A stretch of DNA of 64,000 nucleotides from Mesorhizobium sp. WSM3862 (GTDB lineage: Bacteria > Pseudomonadota > Alphaproteobacteria > Rhizobiales > Rhizobiaceae): assembly GCF_002294985.1 (NCBI RefSeq), contig NZ_NSGE01000005.1, positions 387,001-451,000 on the forward strand, in the 5' to 3' direction. This document shows, piece after piece, positions 53,933 through 62,033 of this stretch. The position numbers and the translations under genes were made by a program. The first letter of the stretch is position 1; every line of letters begins with the position of its first letter. The notes below the pieces were generated by a model that saw only the letters and a program-made list of their open reading frames with translations, ran no database searches and was not told the DNA's origin.

Positions 53933-55200
53933 CTACCGGTACAAATCCTCACGCGTCGGCGGCAGGCCGCTTGGTCCCCGCGCGCGCTTGGTGGCGACGG
54001 TCTGGAAAATCTGCGCCGAGGCGCGTTCGAAGGCGATCGAGCAGCCGGTGAGATAGAGCAGCCATAGCCGCGCTTTCGCCTCGCCGACCTCGGCGATCGC
54101 CTCGTCGAAGCGCGCATGGAGGCGCTCGGCCCACAGCCGGCAGGTGCGCTGATAATGCTCGCGAAGGTTCTCGACATCATGGACGAGGAAGCCACGCGCC
54201 TCGAGATTGCCGAGCGTCATGCCGATCGTGTCGAGCTCTCCGCCTGGGAAGATGTATTTGATCAGCGCCTTGTATTCCGGGCCCTTGCGCAACGTCTTGC
54301 GGATGTCGCCCTTGCTGCGCCTGGTGATGGCGTGGTGCAGATAGATGCCGCCGGGCTTGAGCAGACGATGGACGGCCGAAAAGTAGGCGTCGTGATTGGC
54401 GATACCCAGATGCTCGAACATGCCGATGGACGATATCTTGTCGAACGCGCCGGAGAGCTCGGCGTAGGATTTGATCTCGATGGTGATGCGGTCCTCGAGA
54501 CCCTCGGCGCGGATGCGCTCGCGGGCAAGCTGCGTCTGGGCCCGCGACAACGAGACGCCATGGCCGACGACGCCGTAATGCTTCGCTGCATGGATCAGCA
54601 TCGCGCCCCAGCCGCAGCCGATATCGAGCAGCCTTTCGCCGGGCTTCAGCCTGAGCTTGCGGCAGATATGGTCGAGCTTGTCGACTTGCGCCTGGTCGAT
54701 GCCGTTGGCGAAATCCTTGAAATACCCACAGCTATAGACCATGCGCTCGTCAAGGAAGAGCCGGTAGAAGGCATTCGAGATGTCGTAGTGATGCTGGATC
54801 GCTTCCTTGTTGACCCGCTGACATAGGGGTTGCGGCCGGAGAGGTCGCTGCGCGCCGTCATCTGTTTTCGCGAGAACAGCACCACCGGCAGGTCGCGCAG
54901 GATCTCCAGCTTCGGCAATGATCTGAGCTTCGTCTTGAGCTTGCCCTGCGAGGGCACGGCGTAGAAGTCGAACAGCGTGCCCTCTTCGATGTCGACGGTC
55001 TTGGAAATCCACATCTCGACAAGCGTCGAGAAGGCGGGACGCCGCACCAGTTGCCAGACGATGTCCTGATCGTTGATGGCAAGCACCGGACCGCCGGCGG
55101 GCCCGATCCGCTCGCCGGTCCAAAGCCTGACCGCAAAACCCGGCTTCAACGTCTCGACGACCCTGCGTACGATCCGCGCGGCTCTGTCGGCGGCGTCCAT
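53933..55200 (-). pseudogene. cfa: Cyclopropane-fatty-acyl-phospholipid synthase with a 1-bp deletion
   Basis: The frame starts at the ATG at 55200 with GGAGGT upstream and reads a normal Cfa N-terminus (GFAVRLWTGERIG, KTVDIEEGTLFDFYA) to GRNPYVSG. It then shifts and continues in another frame from NKEAIQHHYDISNAFYRLFLDE to the end. The second part has the SAM site LLDIGCGWGAM, the GMFEHLG region and the C-terminus TREDLYR. One base inserted near 54810-54812 restores a 422-residue protein. Cfa adds a methylene bridge to membrane phospholipids in stationary phase and acid stress. Error or real loss cannot be told apart. Confidence 0.85.
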
Positions 55201-55405
55201 TCCCACCTCCCATACGGCGAACCCGACCCTCGAGCGCCACTGTCGTCCACCGGCCCGTCGACCGCAATCCCGATCTGTTGCGCAAAAGCATCGCGCGAGG
55301 ATGATCCTCGTCCGGAGCACGGCCATTCCGTTGCGTCATCTTGTGTTTTGCCGCGACGCACCCCATCATTTGGCTGTGTTCAACAAACCGAAAGGAGGTG
55401 ATCCG

Positions 55406-55477
55406 ATGTCGAGTGATTTCGTTTTCCATAACGTGAGCTCAGCGGATTGCACTTCCGGGAAGCAGTCTTCCCGTTAA
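55406..55477 (+). CDS. Candidate 23-codon leader peptide with an extreme Shine-Dalgarno
   Basis: ATG at 55406 follows AAAGGAGGTGATCC (55391-55404), a 14-base perfect complement to the usual 16S rRNA 3' tail; ordinary genes match 4-6 bases. The peptide starts MSSDFVFHNVSSADC and ends SGKQSSR before TAA. It has no membrane segment and I recognise no family. Downstream are three hairpins: GCGCG/CGCGC (about 55480), GGTGACCC/GGGTCGCC (about 55497) and the terminator at 55547-55586. Together these suggest a short transcript of about 200 nt that is either a leader peptide or a dual-function small RNA. Confidence 0.45.
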   Translation: MSSDFVFHNVSSADCTSGKQSSR

Positions 55478-55546
55478 GGCGCGAGACGCGCGGCAGGTGA
55501 CCCGAAGGGGTCGCCGCCAGGAGCCGCGTCATGGACGGAAACACGG

Positions 55547-55586
55547 AAGGCCGCCTGCTTCGTCAAGAAGCGGCGGCCTTTTCCTT
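55547..55586 (+). terminator. Intrinsic terminator of the candidate small transcript
   Basis: Arms AAGGCCGCC (55547-55555) and GGCGGCCTT (55572-55580) enclose a second stem GCTTC/GAAGC with a 5-base loop, then TTTTCCTTTT follows. The T-rich side is on the plus strand, so it ends a transcript running from the direction of the mini-ORF, not the convergent TadG-like gene. Confidence 0.88.
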
Positions 55587-55608
55587 TTCTCGCGGCCTGG
55601 CCTGTGGG

Positions 55609-57027
55609 TCAGCGATTGATGGTGAGCTTCTCGATATTGCGGGTGATCTGATCGAAGGCATCTGACAGTTCGGTGCCCGTGGCGGCCTCGTAAAAATGCT
55701 TCAGCGACGACGTGTCGTCGGTCGCACAGTCCTTCAATACGGATCTCGCTTGATCCCTCTCGGTCGTCGTCATCGACGGATCGTTGAGATCGAAGCCGAT
55801 TGTGAAAACCTCTATGCCGTCGTGCTTCATATTCTCGCAAATGGCTTCGGCATTGGCGCGCGACCTCCGGCCCTCGTCGTCGGACGCGGACGTGCCGCGC
55901 CCGCGGGCAAAGGCGGTGTTGAACTGGCCGTCCGTCATCAGGATGGCGATCTTTGCCACTTTCTTCGGATCGAAATTCGCCGGACCGGCGCCCAGGCGGG
56001 CATCGGCGATGGCCGAACGCCAGGACGGCGAAAGCATGTAATAGCCCCATTGCGCGGCAATCCCACCTGCCGTCACGCCCGCAGCTTGGAAATGACCGAT
56101 GGCCGTGAGCAGCGTGTTCTGATCGGCCGTCAGCGGAACCAGAGCCGCGGATGGACACACTTTCATGCGGTAGTCGCGGTTGACCTTGGCCTGATAGGTC
56201 CTGCCATTGTTGTCCTGCCTCAGCGTATACGGGCCATCGGACGAATAATCGGCATAGCCGTCCTTGTCCTTGCGCTCGGTGGCGCATTTGTCAGGCGCGG
56301 TCGTCACGGAAATGGAAAGCGGCGCATCGATCGGCGGCGGCAGCTTCGGTCCGGCCGACGTCTCGACGAAGACGGTGTCGGCGAGGCCGCCAGTGTTGAC
56401 GGCCTCGGCATAGGGGACGATCGCCACCCGGACCCGAGGCTCGCTGGGATCCCGGTTCTGTCCCAGGAGATCCTTGACCGTCTGCGACGCGGCCGCCTGC
56501 AGGTCGCCGATCTTATTGGTCTTGGCGCGCTTGTTGGCCGCCATGGAGCCGGTGATGTCGAGCATCAGCGCCACCTCGATCTTCTTGTCTGAATAGAGCG
56601 CGGTGGTCGAGGCGCCGACACGCTGCATATCGCCAACGCTGAACAGCGGAAAATAGAGGCCGACATCGGCATGCGCATTCACCTGCACGGTCTTCGATGT
56701 CCTGTCGATGATGAGCTTGTCGAGCACGATCTGGTCGGCCTGCAGGATGCCGGCCGCGCTGTTGGCGTCGAGAAATGCCTGTACCGACGCGTCGGCATCG
56801 GCTTCCTTGATGACACCAAGGGTGAGATCGCGTGCCGTCGAGGTCACAGCGGCATCGACGACGCTCTGCAGACTCGATCTCGCATTGTAGACCTGCGCGA
56901 TATTGACTGCGAATCCCACCCCCAGCGCCAGCACCGATGCGGCAGCCCCAAACAGAACCGCGAAATTGCCTCCGCGATCCCGCGCAAAGCCGTCCACCCC
57001 ACGAGCGAGACCTTTCAACTGCCGCAT
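55609..57027 (-). CDS. TadE/TadG-like pilus assembly protein with a VWA domain
   Basis: A 472-residue protein. One N-terminal membrane segment with a TadE/G start (RDRGGNFAVLFGAAASVLALGVGFAVNIAQVYNARSSLQ in pieces) precedes an extracytoplasmic part. A von Willebrand A fold starts at VALMLDITGSM (MIDAS Asp-x-Thr-x-Ser variant, about residue 155) and later shows IAILMTDGQFN and VFTIGFDLNDP. Such orphan TadG proteins occur in rhizobia outside the main Flp-pilus cluster and may act in adhesion or pilus assembly. I use the ATG at 57027 because GGGG is correctly spaced; a GTG two codons earlier is possible. Confidence 0.82.
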   Translation of the reverse strand: MRQLKGLARGVDGFARDRGGNFAVLFGAAASVLALGVGFAVNIAQVYNARSSLQSVVDAAVTSTARDLTLGVIKEADADASVQAFLDANSAAGILQADQIVLDKLIIDRTSKTVQVNAHADVGLYFPLFSVGDMQRVGASTTALYSDKKIEVALMLDITGSMAANKRAKTNKIGDLQAAASQTVKDLLGQNRDPSEPRVRVAIVPYAEAVNTGGLADTVFVETSAGPKLPPPIDAPLSISVTTAPDKCATERKDKDGYADYSSDGPYTLRQDNNGRTYQAKVNRDYRMKVCPSAALVPLTADQNTLLTAIGHFQAAGVTAGGIAAQWGYYMLSPSWRSAIADARLGAGPANFDPKKVAKIAILMTDGQFNTAFARGRGTSASDDEGRRSRANAEAICENMKHDGIEVFTIGFDLNDPSMTTTERDQARSVLKDCATDDTSSLKHFYEAATGTELSDAFDQITRNIEKLTINR

Positions 57028-57251
57028 CCTCACCCCCGCCTGCTGCGGCTTCGGTGCCGCTCAACGGAAGCGCTGCAGGATTTCGGCCAGACACGGCCAC
57101 CCTTCTGTTCGAAGGCGCGGAGCGACAGTTAACTCATTGTTTTTGCTGGAACACGGCAGACAGGAAGGTGAATGGCGGGTAAATGGAAACGCAATAGGGA
57201 AATGCCGTTAATAAAGCGCTTACCATGAGTGGCGGAGCGATTGCGGCCCTT

Positions 57252-57287
57252 CCCGCTTCGGCACAGCGCGCCCTGTGCCAAAGCGGG
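57252..57287 (-). terminator. Strong hairpin after the transglutaminase gene
   Basis: Fifteen-base arms CCCGCTTCGGCACAG (57252-57266) and CTGTGCCAAAGCGGG (57273-57287) mismatch at one position, with a 6-base loop. It lies 42 bp after the transglutaminase stop on the minus strand. There is no T tract on either side, so it may be a Rho-dependent end, an RNA-stabilising stem or a short repeat rather than an intrinsic terminator. Confidence 0.5.
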
Positions 57288-57328
57288 TCAGCGCTGGTGC
57301 TGGCGCCGCAGTGAAACAGCCGCCTGGC

Positions 57329-58198
57329 TTAGGCGAGCATCTGGGCGCTCGCGGTCCTGTCGATGCCGTGATGCGGTGGCCTGAACAGGTTGCCTTCCTG
57401 CTCATAGGTCCACACCTTGAACAGGGTAAGCCGATGCGGGCCGAAGCTGTGCAGCAGCGGCACGTCGGTGGCGTCGCGGCCGCGCGCGATCACGACGCGG
57501 CCGATCCTTGGACGATTGTGGCGCGGATCGAACGCGTACCATTTCCCGTCGAGGAACACTTCCATCCAAGCTGAGAAATCCATCGGCGCCGGATCGGCCG
57601 GCACGCCGATATCGCCGAGATAGCCGTTCACATAGCGCGCTGGAATGTTTATCGCGCGGCAGAGCGCGATCGCGAGATGCGCGAAGTCGCGGCAAACGCC
57701 GACGCGCTCCTCATGCGCCTGCGCCGCCGTGCGGGTGGCGCGGGCATAGCCGTAGCCGAACGAAAGCCGGCTATGGACATAGTCGACGATCGCCTGCGCG
57801 CGCGCCCAGCCGGGCGGCAGGTGGCCGAACAGCTCCCAGGCGAGGTTGCTGAGGTGATCGGTTTCGCAATAGCGGCTGCCGAGCAGGTAGACGAGCACCT
57901 CGTCCGGCAGCTCCGCCACCGGCATTTCGCGCGCCAGCGTGTTGATCTCGTCGGCCTCGCCGCTGTCCTCGATCACCCCATCAAAGAGGATGCGAAAACC
58001 GCCGGCCGGCGCCGTGAAGCGGCGGCAGATATTGCCATGGCTGTCGCGATAGGTGGTCGTCGGCACCGAAGGCGAGGTGAGAAAGCGTGTCTGCCGCTTG
58101 ATGTCGGCATGGCGATCCGGGTGGATGTCGAGAAGCGCGATGATCGGCGTCGCGGCATCGCATTCGATGGCGATTTCGTAGCCGAGCCTGATCAGCAT
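57329..58198 (-). CDS. Transglutaminase-like (cysteine protease fold) family protein
   Basis: A 289-residue protein. The N-terminal beta domain begins IRLGYEIAIECDAATPIIALLD in pieces, typical of the bacterial transglutaminase N-domain. The catalytic triad is visible: Cys in EERVGVCRDFAHLAIALCRA (about residue 180), His in DFSAWMEVFLDGKW-type region where the usual His is replaced by Met-Glu context, and Asp in WYAFDPRHNRPRIGRVV. The missing clear His suggests a degenerate or variant active site. I take the ATG at 58198 with AAGGGGAA upstream; the longer frame includes an 18-bp tandem repeat and is unlikely to be translated. Confidence 0.82.
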   Translation of the reverse strand: MLIRLGYEIAIECDAATPIIALLDIHPDRHADIKRQTRFLTSPSVPTTTYRDSHGNICRRFTAPAGGFRILFDGVIEDSGEADEINTLAREMPVAELPDEVLVYLLGSRYCETDHLSNLAWELFGHLPPGWARAQAIVDYVHSRLSFGYGYARATRTAAQAHEERVGVCRDFAHLAIALCRAINIPARYVNGYLGDIGVPADPAPMDFSAWMEVFLDGKWYAFDPRHNRPRIGRVVIARGRDATDVPLLHSFGPHRLTLFKVWTYEQEGNLFRPPHHGIDRTASAQMLA

Positions 58199-58204
58199 CA
58201 CTTC

Positions 58205-58258
58205 CCCTTGTTGGTGGTCTTGCCCTTGTTGGTGGTCTTGCCCTTGTTGGTGGTCTTG
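58205..58258. repeat. Three 18-bp tandem repeats just upstream of the transglutaminase gene
   Basis: Three identical 18-bp units (CCCTTGTTGGTGGTCTTG) lie end to end, ending 7 bp from the ATG on the minus strand. Each unit read on the minus strand carries an AAGGG. The closest AAGGGG serves as ribosome site. Copy-number change would move the upstream promoter relative to the start, so this is a potential slip-strand switch, or a neutral minisatellite. Confidence 0.9.
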
Positions 58259-58404
58259 CAAGACTGGTTGGAGAACGCCGCAATGAGGAGCGTTGTTCCG
58301 GCGGCGAGTCGAAATGCCGGCATGCGCCTTTGCAGGCTCCGCTTCGGAGGTTAGGATAGCGGTGCGTTTCGCGCTCCCCGAAAACGATTCCCCCAGGATA
58401 TCCG

Positions 58405-59069
58405 ATGTTCCCAGGCAGAAAGTTCGCCGCTTTCCTTTTCGACATGGACGGCACGGTCCTCAATTCGATCGCCGCGGCGGAACGCGTGTGGACCAAGTGG
58501 GCTCGCCGTCACGGCCTCGACGTCGCGAGCTTCCTGCCGACTATCCACGGCAAGCGCGCGATCGAGACCATCGCCGCGCTGAAGCTTCCCGGCGTCGATC
58601 CCGTCGTGGAAGCCGATGCGCTGCTCGAGGCCGAGGCGGCCGACCTCGAGGGCATCGTTCCGATTCCGGGTGCTGTGGCGTTTCTCAAGTCGCTGCCGCC
58701 GGAGCGCTGGGCGGTCGTCACCTCGGCGCCGCGGGAACTCGCGCTGCTGCGTATGGCGGCGGCCGGCATTCCGGTGCCGGCCATCATGGTCTCGGCCGAG
58801 GACGTCACCCGCGGCAAGCCGGCGCCCGACTGTTTCTTTTGGCGGCAAAGCGTCTCGGCGTCGAGGCGCGCGATTGCCTCGTCTTCGAGGATGCCCCGGC
58901 CGGCATCGCCGCGGGCGAAGCCTCCGGCGCCTCGGTGATGGTGATCAGCGCCACGCATGTCCATCCGGTCGTGACGCAGCACGCCAGCATCGCCACCTAC
59001 GATGCCCTCGGCGTCGCCACGGACGACAATGGCTGGATGATCATCGAGCCGCAGCGCGACGCGGCCTGA
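58405..59069 (+). pseudogene. HAD-superfamily phosphatase with a 1-bp deletion
   Basis: The frame starts at the ATG at 58405 with the HAD motif FLFDMDGTVLNS (nucleophile Asp in DMDGT), runs through VVTSAPRELALLR (motif II) and GKPAPDCF (motif III Lys), and then leaves frame. LLAAKRLGVEARDCLVFEDAPAG (motif IV Asp) resumes in the next frame and continues to the stop at 59069. Adding one base near 58840 restores a 221-residue phosphatase of the sugar-phosphatase (GPP/YfbT) type. Without it the N-terminal product loses the motif IV aspartates. Confidence 0.85.
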
Positions 59070-59171
59070 CGTATGTCGCGGTGTGCAGCGGTTTTGCGAA
59101 GACGGCAGCACAAACAAGCACTTAAAGCGCGTCGCCTGAATCCGCTTCAGCGCGACGCGCATCGAGTGTCA

Positions 59172-59390
59172 TTAGAAATCGGTGGCCAGGCCCTTCACCT
59201 CCCAGTCGCCGTAGCGCCCGGGTTCCTTGCCGCCGCGTCCGCCGAGCTCTTTCGGCAGGCGGGCTTCCGCCTCGCGGTATGCCTTCCGCCGGGCTTCGGC
59301 TTCCGCCAATGCGCGCTGCGCCTCAAGCGTCAGCGTCCTTTGCGGCTTGTCGCCTTCGGCGGCTTCGGTTTTGTTGGGTTGTTCGGTCAT
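59172..59390 (-). CDS. DUF1674 protein (succinate dehydrogenase assembly factor 4 family)
   Basis: A 72-residue protein. The C-terminal signature GGRGGKEPGRYGDWEVKGLATDF in two pieces (GGRGGKEPGRYGDWEV then KGLATDF) is diagnostic of DUF1674/SDHAF4. SDHAF4-type proteins help insert FAD into the succinate dehydrogenase flavoprotein. The N-terminal half is charged and helical. The ATG at 59390 is divergent from htpX, the usual arrangement in Rhizobiales. Confidence 0.9.
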   Translation of the reverse strand: MTEQPNKTEAAEGDKPQRTLTLEAQRALAEAEARRKAYREAEARLPKELGGRGGKEPGRYGDWEVKGLATDF

Positions 59391-59495
59391 GCGATGCTTC
59401 CTGCCGATTGAAACGGGGACCGGCCTTTCCCATGATATAGCCATGACAATGGCAGGATCGACCCCTATTCGCCACCACGCCAGACGGAAGAGACG

Positions 59496-60509
59496 ATGAA
59501 TACGCTTCGCACCGCCATGCTCCTTGCCGCGATGACCGCGCTGTTCATGGGCGTCGGCTTTCTGATCGGCGGCACCGGCGGCATGGTGATCGCCTTGCTG
59601 TTCGCCGCCGGCATGAACCTGTTCAGCTACTGGAATGCCGACAAGATGGTGCTGTCGATGAACCGCGCCATCGAGGTCGACGAGAGGAACGCTCCCGAAT
59701 ATTATGCGATCGTTGAGGCGCTGGCCAAGCAGGCGGGCCTGCCGATGCCGAAGACCTATCTGATCGACAGTCCGCAGCCGAACGCCTTCGCCACTGGCCG
59801 CAATCCCGAAAACGCCGCGGTGGCCGCATCGACCGGCCTGCTGGAGCGGCTCAGTCACGAAGAGGTCGCGGCGGTGATGGCGCATGAACTCGCCCATGTG
59901 CAGCATCGCGACACGCTTACCATGACGATTGTCGCGACGCTTGCCGGCGCGATCTCGATGCTCGGCAATTTCGCCTTCTTCTTCGGCGGCAGCCGCGAAA
60001 ACAACAATCCGCTGGGCTTCGTCGGCGTGCTTGTCGCAATGCTCGTTGCGCCCTTTGCCGCCATGATCGTGCAAATGGCGGTGAGCCGCACCCGCGAATA
60101 CGAGGCCGACCGGCGCGGCGCCGAAATTTGCGGAAATCCGTTGTGGCTCGCCTCGGCGCTCGACAAGATCGCGCGCGGCGCCGAGCGCATTCCCAATCCG
60201 GATGCCGAGCGCAATCCGGCGATGGCACATCTGTTCATCATCAATCCGTTGCACGGTGAGCGCATGGACAATCTGTTCTCGACCCACCCGAGCACAGAGA
60301 ACCGCATCGCCGCCCTGCAGCAGATGGCGCGCGAGATGAGCGGTGCCGCCCAAGCCGCGCGGCGCGAAGCCCCTGCGCCAGGCCAGCCGGACGAGCCGCA
60401 GGCAGGGCCATGGAGCCAGCCGGCCGAGCCGGAGCGGCCGAAGCCCAATCCCTGGGGTCGCAACCCGACCGGCCCCCGCGGCACAGGATCCAAAGGTCCG
60501 TGGTCGTGA
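59496..60509 (+). CDS. htpX: Membrane-bound zinc metalloprotease HtpX
   Basis: A 337-residue inner-membrane M48 protease. Two N-terminal membrane helices (about 5-25, 28-48) are followed by the zinc site [13 protein letters not shown] (HExxH, about residue 129), two more hydrophobic segments, and the third ligand in [13 protein letters not shown]. The C-terminal 60 residues are Pro-rich and probably unstructured. It degrades damaged membrane proteins together with FtsH. The stop overlaps the next gene (GTGA). Confidence 0.96.
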   Translation: MNTLRTAMLLAAMTALFMGVGFLIGGTGGMVIALLFAAGMNLFSYWNADKMVLSMNRAIEVDERNAPEYYAIVEALAKQAGLPMPKTYLIDSPQPNAFATGRNPENAAVAASTGLLERLSHEEVAAVMAHELAHVQHRDTLTMTIVATLAGAISMLGNFAFFFGGSRENNNPLGFVGVLVAMLVAPFAAMIVQMAVSRTREYEADRRGAEICGNPLWLASALDKIARGAERIPNPDAERNPAMAHLFIINPLHGERMDNLFSTHPSTENRIAALQQMAREMSGAAQAARREAPAPGQPDEPQAGPWSQPAEPERPKPNPWGRNPTGPRGTGSKGPWS

Positions 60510-61900
60510 GCGGAGCGAAGCGCCGACCCCAAACCCAAGGCAGACGTGACGCAAGTGCGAGCGAAGCGGTCGCCGGCCTCGCGGCGCGCAAGGCGGCCGC
60601 CCGCCTGCTTGCCGCCGTCATCGATGCCCATACCCCGCTCGACGGCCTGACCGACAACGAGCACGGCCACCCGCAATACAAGGCGCTCGACCAACGCGAC
60701 CGCGCATTGGTGCGCGCCATTCTGGTCACGGCGCTGCGCCACCGCATGACCATTGTCGGACTGCTGGCAAGGCGTCTGGAAAGACCGTTGCCGGCAAACG
60801 CCACCGTGCTCTCGCACATCCTGCACGTGGCCGCCGCGCAGATCCTGTTTCTCGACATCCCCGACAGCGCCGCCGTCGACCTCGCGGTCAACCACGCCAA
60901 GTCCGACCCACGCACGCTGCGTTTCTCCGGTCTCGTCAACGGCGTGCTGCGCTCGCTGGCGCGTGCCAAGGGCGCCGAGCTGGCGCCGACGCTCGGCGCG
61001 ACGACCGAGGCGCCCCAGTGGTTCGCAGACCGACTGGCCACAGCCTATGGCGCCGCCAAGGCGGAGGCCATTCTTGCTGCCCATCGCCATGAGGCTCCGG
61101 TCGATTTCACCGTTAAAACCGACCCTTCGCTCTGGGCGGAGAAGCTGGGCGGCATCGTGCTGCCGACCGGCACGGTGCGCGTCGAGAAGCTGCAGACCGG
61201 CGTCACCGATCTGCCCGGCTTCGCCGGGGGCGCCTGGTGGGTGCAGGATGCGGCGGCAGCCCTGCCCGCGCGCCTTTTCGGCGCCATCGAGGGACAACGC
61301 ATCGCCGATCTTTGCGCCGCGCCCGGCGGCAAGACGGCCCAGATGATCCTCGCCGGCGCGAACGTCACCGCCGTCGACAGTTCAAAGAGCCGGCTGGCCA
61401 GGCTGGGTGAGAACCTAAAACGCCTCGGCCTTTCGGCCGAACTGGCGCACACCGACCTGCTCGACTACCGGCCGGCGGAGCCGTTCGACGCCGTGCTGCT
61501 CGACGCGCCCTGCTCCTCGACCGGCACCGTGCGCCGGCATCCCGACGTGCCGTGGACCAAAACCATGGCCGATGTCGAGAAGCTCGCCACGCTGCAGCGG
61601 CGCCTGCTCGCTCACGCCGTCACTCTCGTCAAACCGGGCGGACGGCTCGTCTTTTCCAATTGCTCGCTCGACCCGATCGAGGGCGAGGAGCTTTATCGCG
61701 TCTTCCTTGCCGGAACTCGCGGCGTGATCGCCGATCCGATCCAAGCGGGTGAATTCGCCGGCTTCGATCCCTTCCTCACGCCCGATGGCACGCTGCGCAC
61801 CACCCCCGCTGATTTGGTGCTGAATTCACCGGGGGTTTCGGGGCTCGACGGCTTCTTTGCCGCCCGGATGAGAAGGACGATTTGGGACGTTATTGCATAA
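60506..61900 (+). CDS. rsmB: 16S rRNA m5C967 methyltransferase (RsmB/Sun family)
   Basis: A 464-residue enzyme. The N-terminal NusB-like domain covers about 20-160. The catalytic Rossmann domain has [15 protein letters not shown] (motif I, about 270), [16 protein letters not shown] (motif IV with the catalytic Cys) and [15 protein letters not shown] (motif VI Cys). The GTG at 60506 overlaps the htpX stop and is in frame with the domain; the longer frame inside htpX is not used. Members methylate C967 of 16S rRNA. Confidence 0.92.
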   Translation: MSGAKRRPQTQGRRDASASEAVAGLAARKAAARLLAAVIDAHTPLDGLTDNEHGHPQYKALDQRDRALVRAILVTALRHRMTIVGLLARRLERPLPANATVLSHILHVAAAQILFLDIPDSAAVDLAVNHAKSDPRTLRFSGLVNGVLRSLARAKGAELAPTLGATTEAPQWFADRLATAYGAAKAEAILAAHRHEAPVDFTVKTDPSLWAEKLGGIVLPTGTVRVEKLQTGVTDLPGFAGGAWWVQDAAAALPARLFGAIEGQRIADLCAAPGGKTAQMILAGANVTAVDSSKSRLARLGENLKRLGLSAELAHTDLLDYRPAEPFDAVLLDAPCSSTGTVRRHPDVPWTKTMADVEKLATLQRRLLAHAVTLVKPGGRLVFSNCSLDPIEGEELYRVFLAGTRGVIADPIQAGEFAGFDPFLTPDGTLRTTPADLVLNSPGVSGLDGFFAARMRRTIWDVIA

Positions 61901-62033
61901 ATCTTGCCGACTTTTTTAGCGACGCCCAGGTCATGGCCGCGTGAAGGGGTTCACTTCGGCGAAATCCGCCTTCGCATAAGTTCTTGAATCATATAAGCTT
62001 GTGCTTAGGGGCTGACGACTATCAGGAGGGGTT

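Noticed and set aside
57180..57230. CtrA-type site (TTAA-N7-TTAA) upstream of the TadG-like gene
   Set aside because: The nearest match (TTAA then TTAC) has the wrong spacing and one mismatch, and lies too far from the start.
58201..58260. CRISPR-like array at the 18-bp repeats
   Set aside because: The three units are contiguous with no spacers and no cas genes are present.
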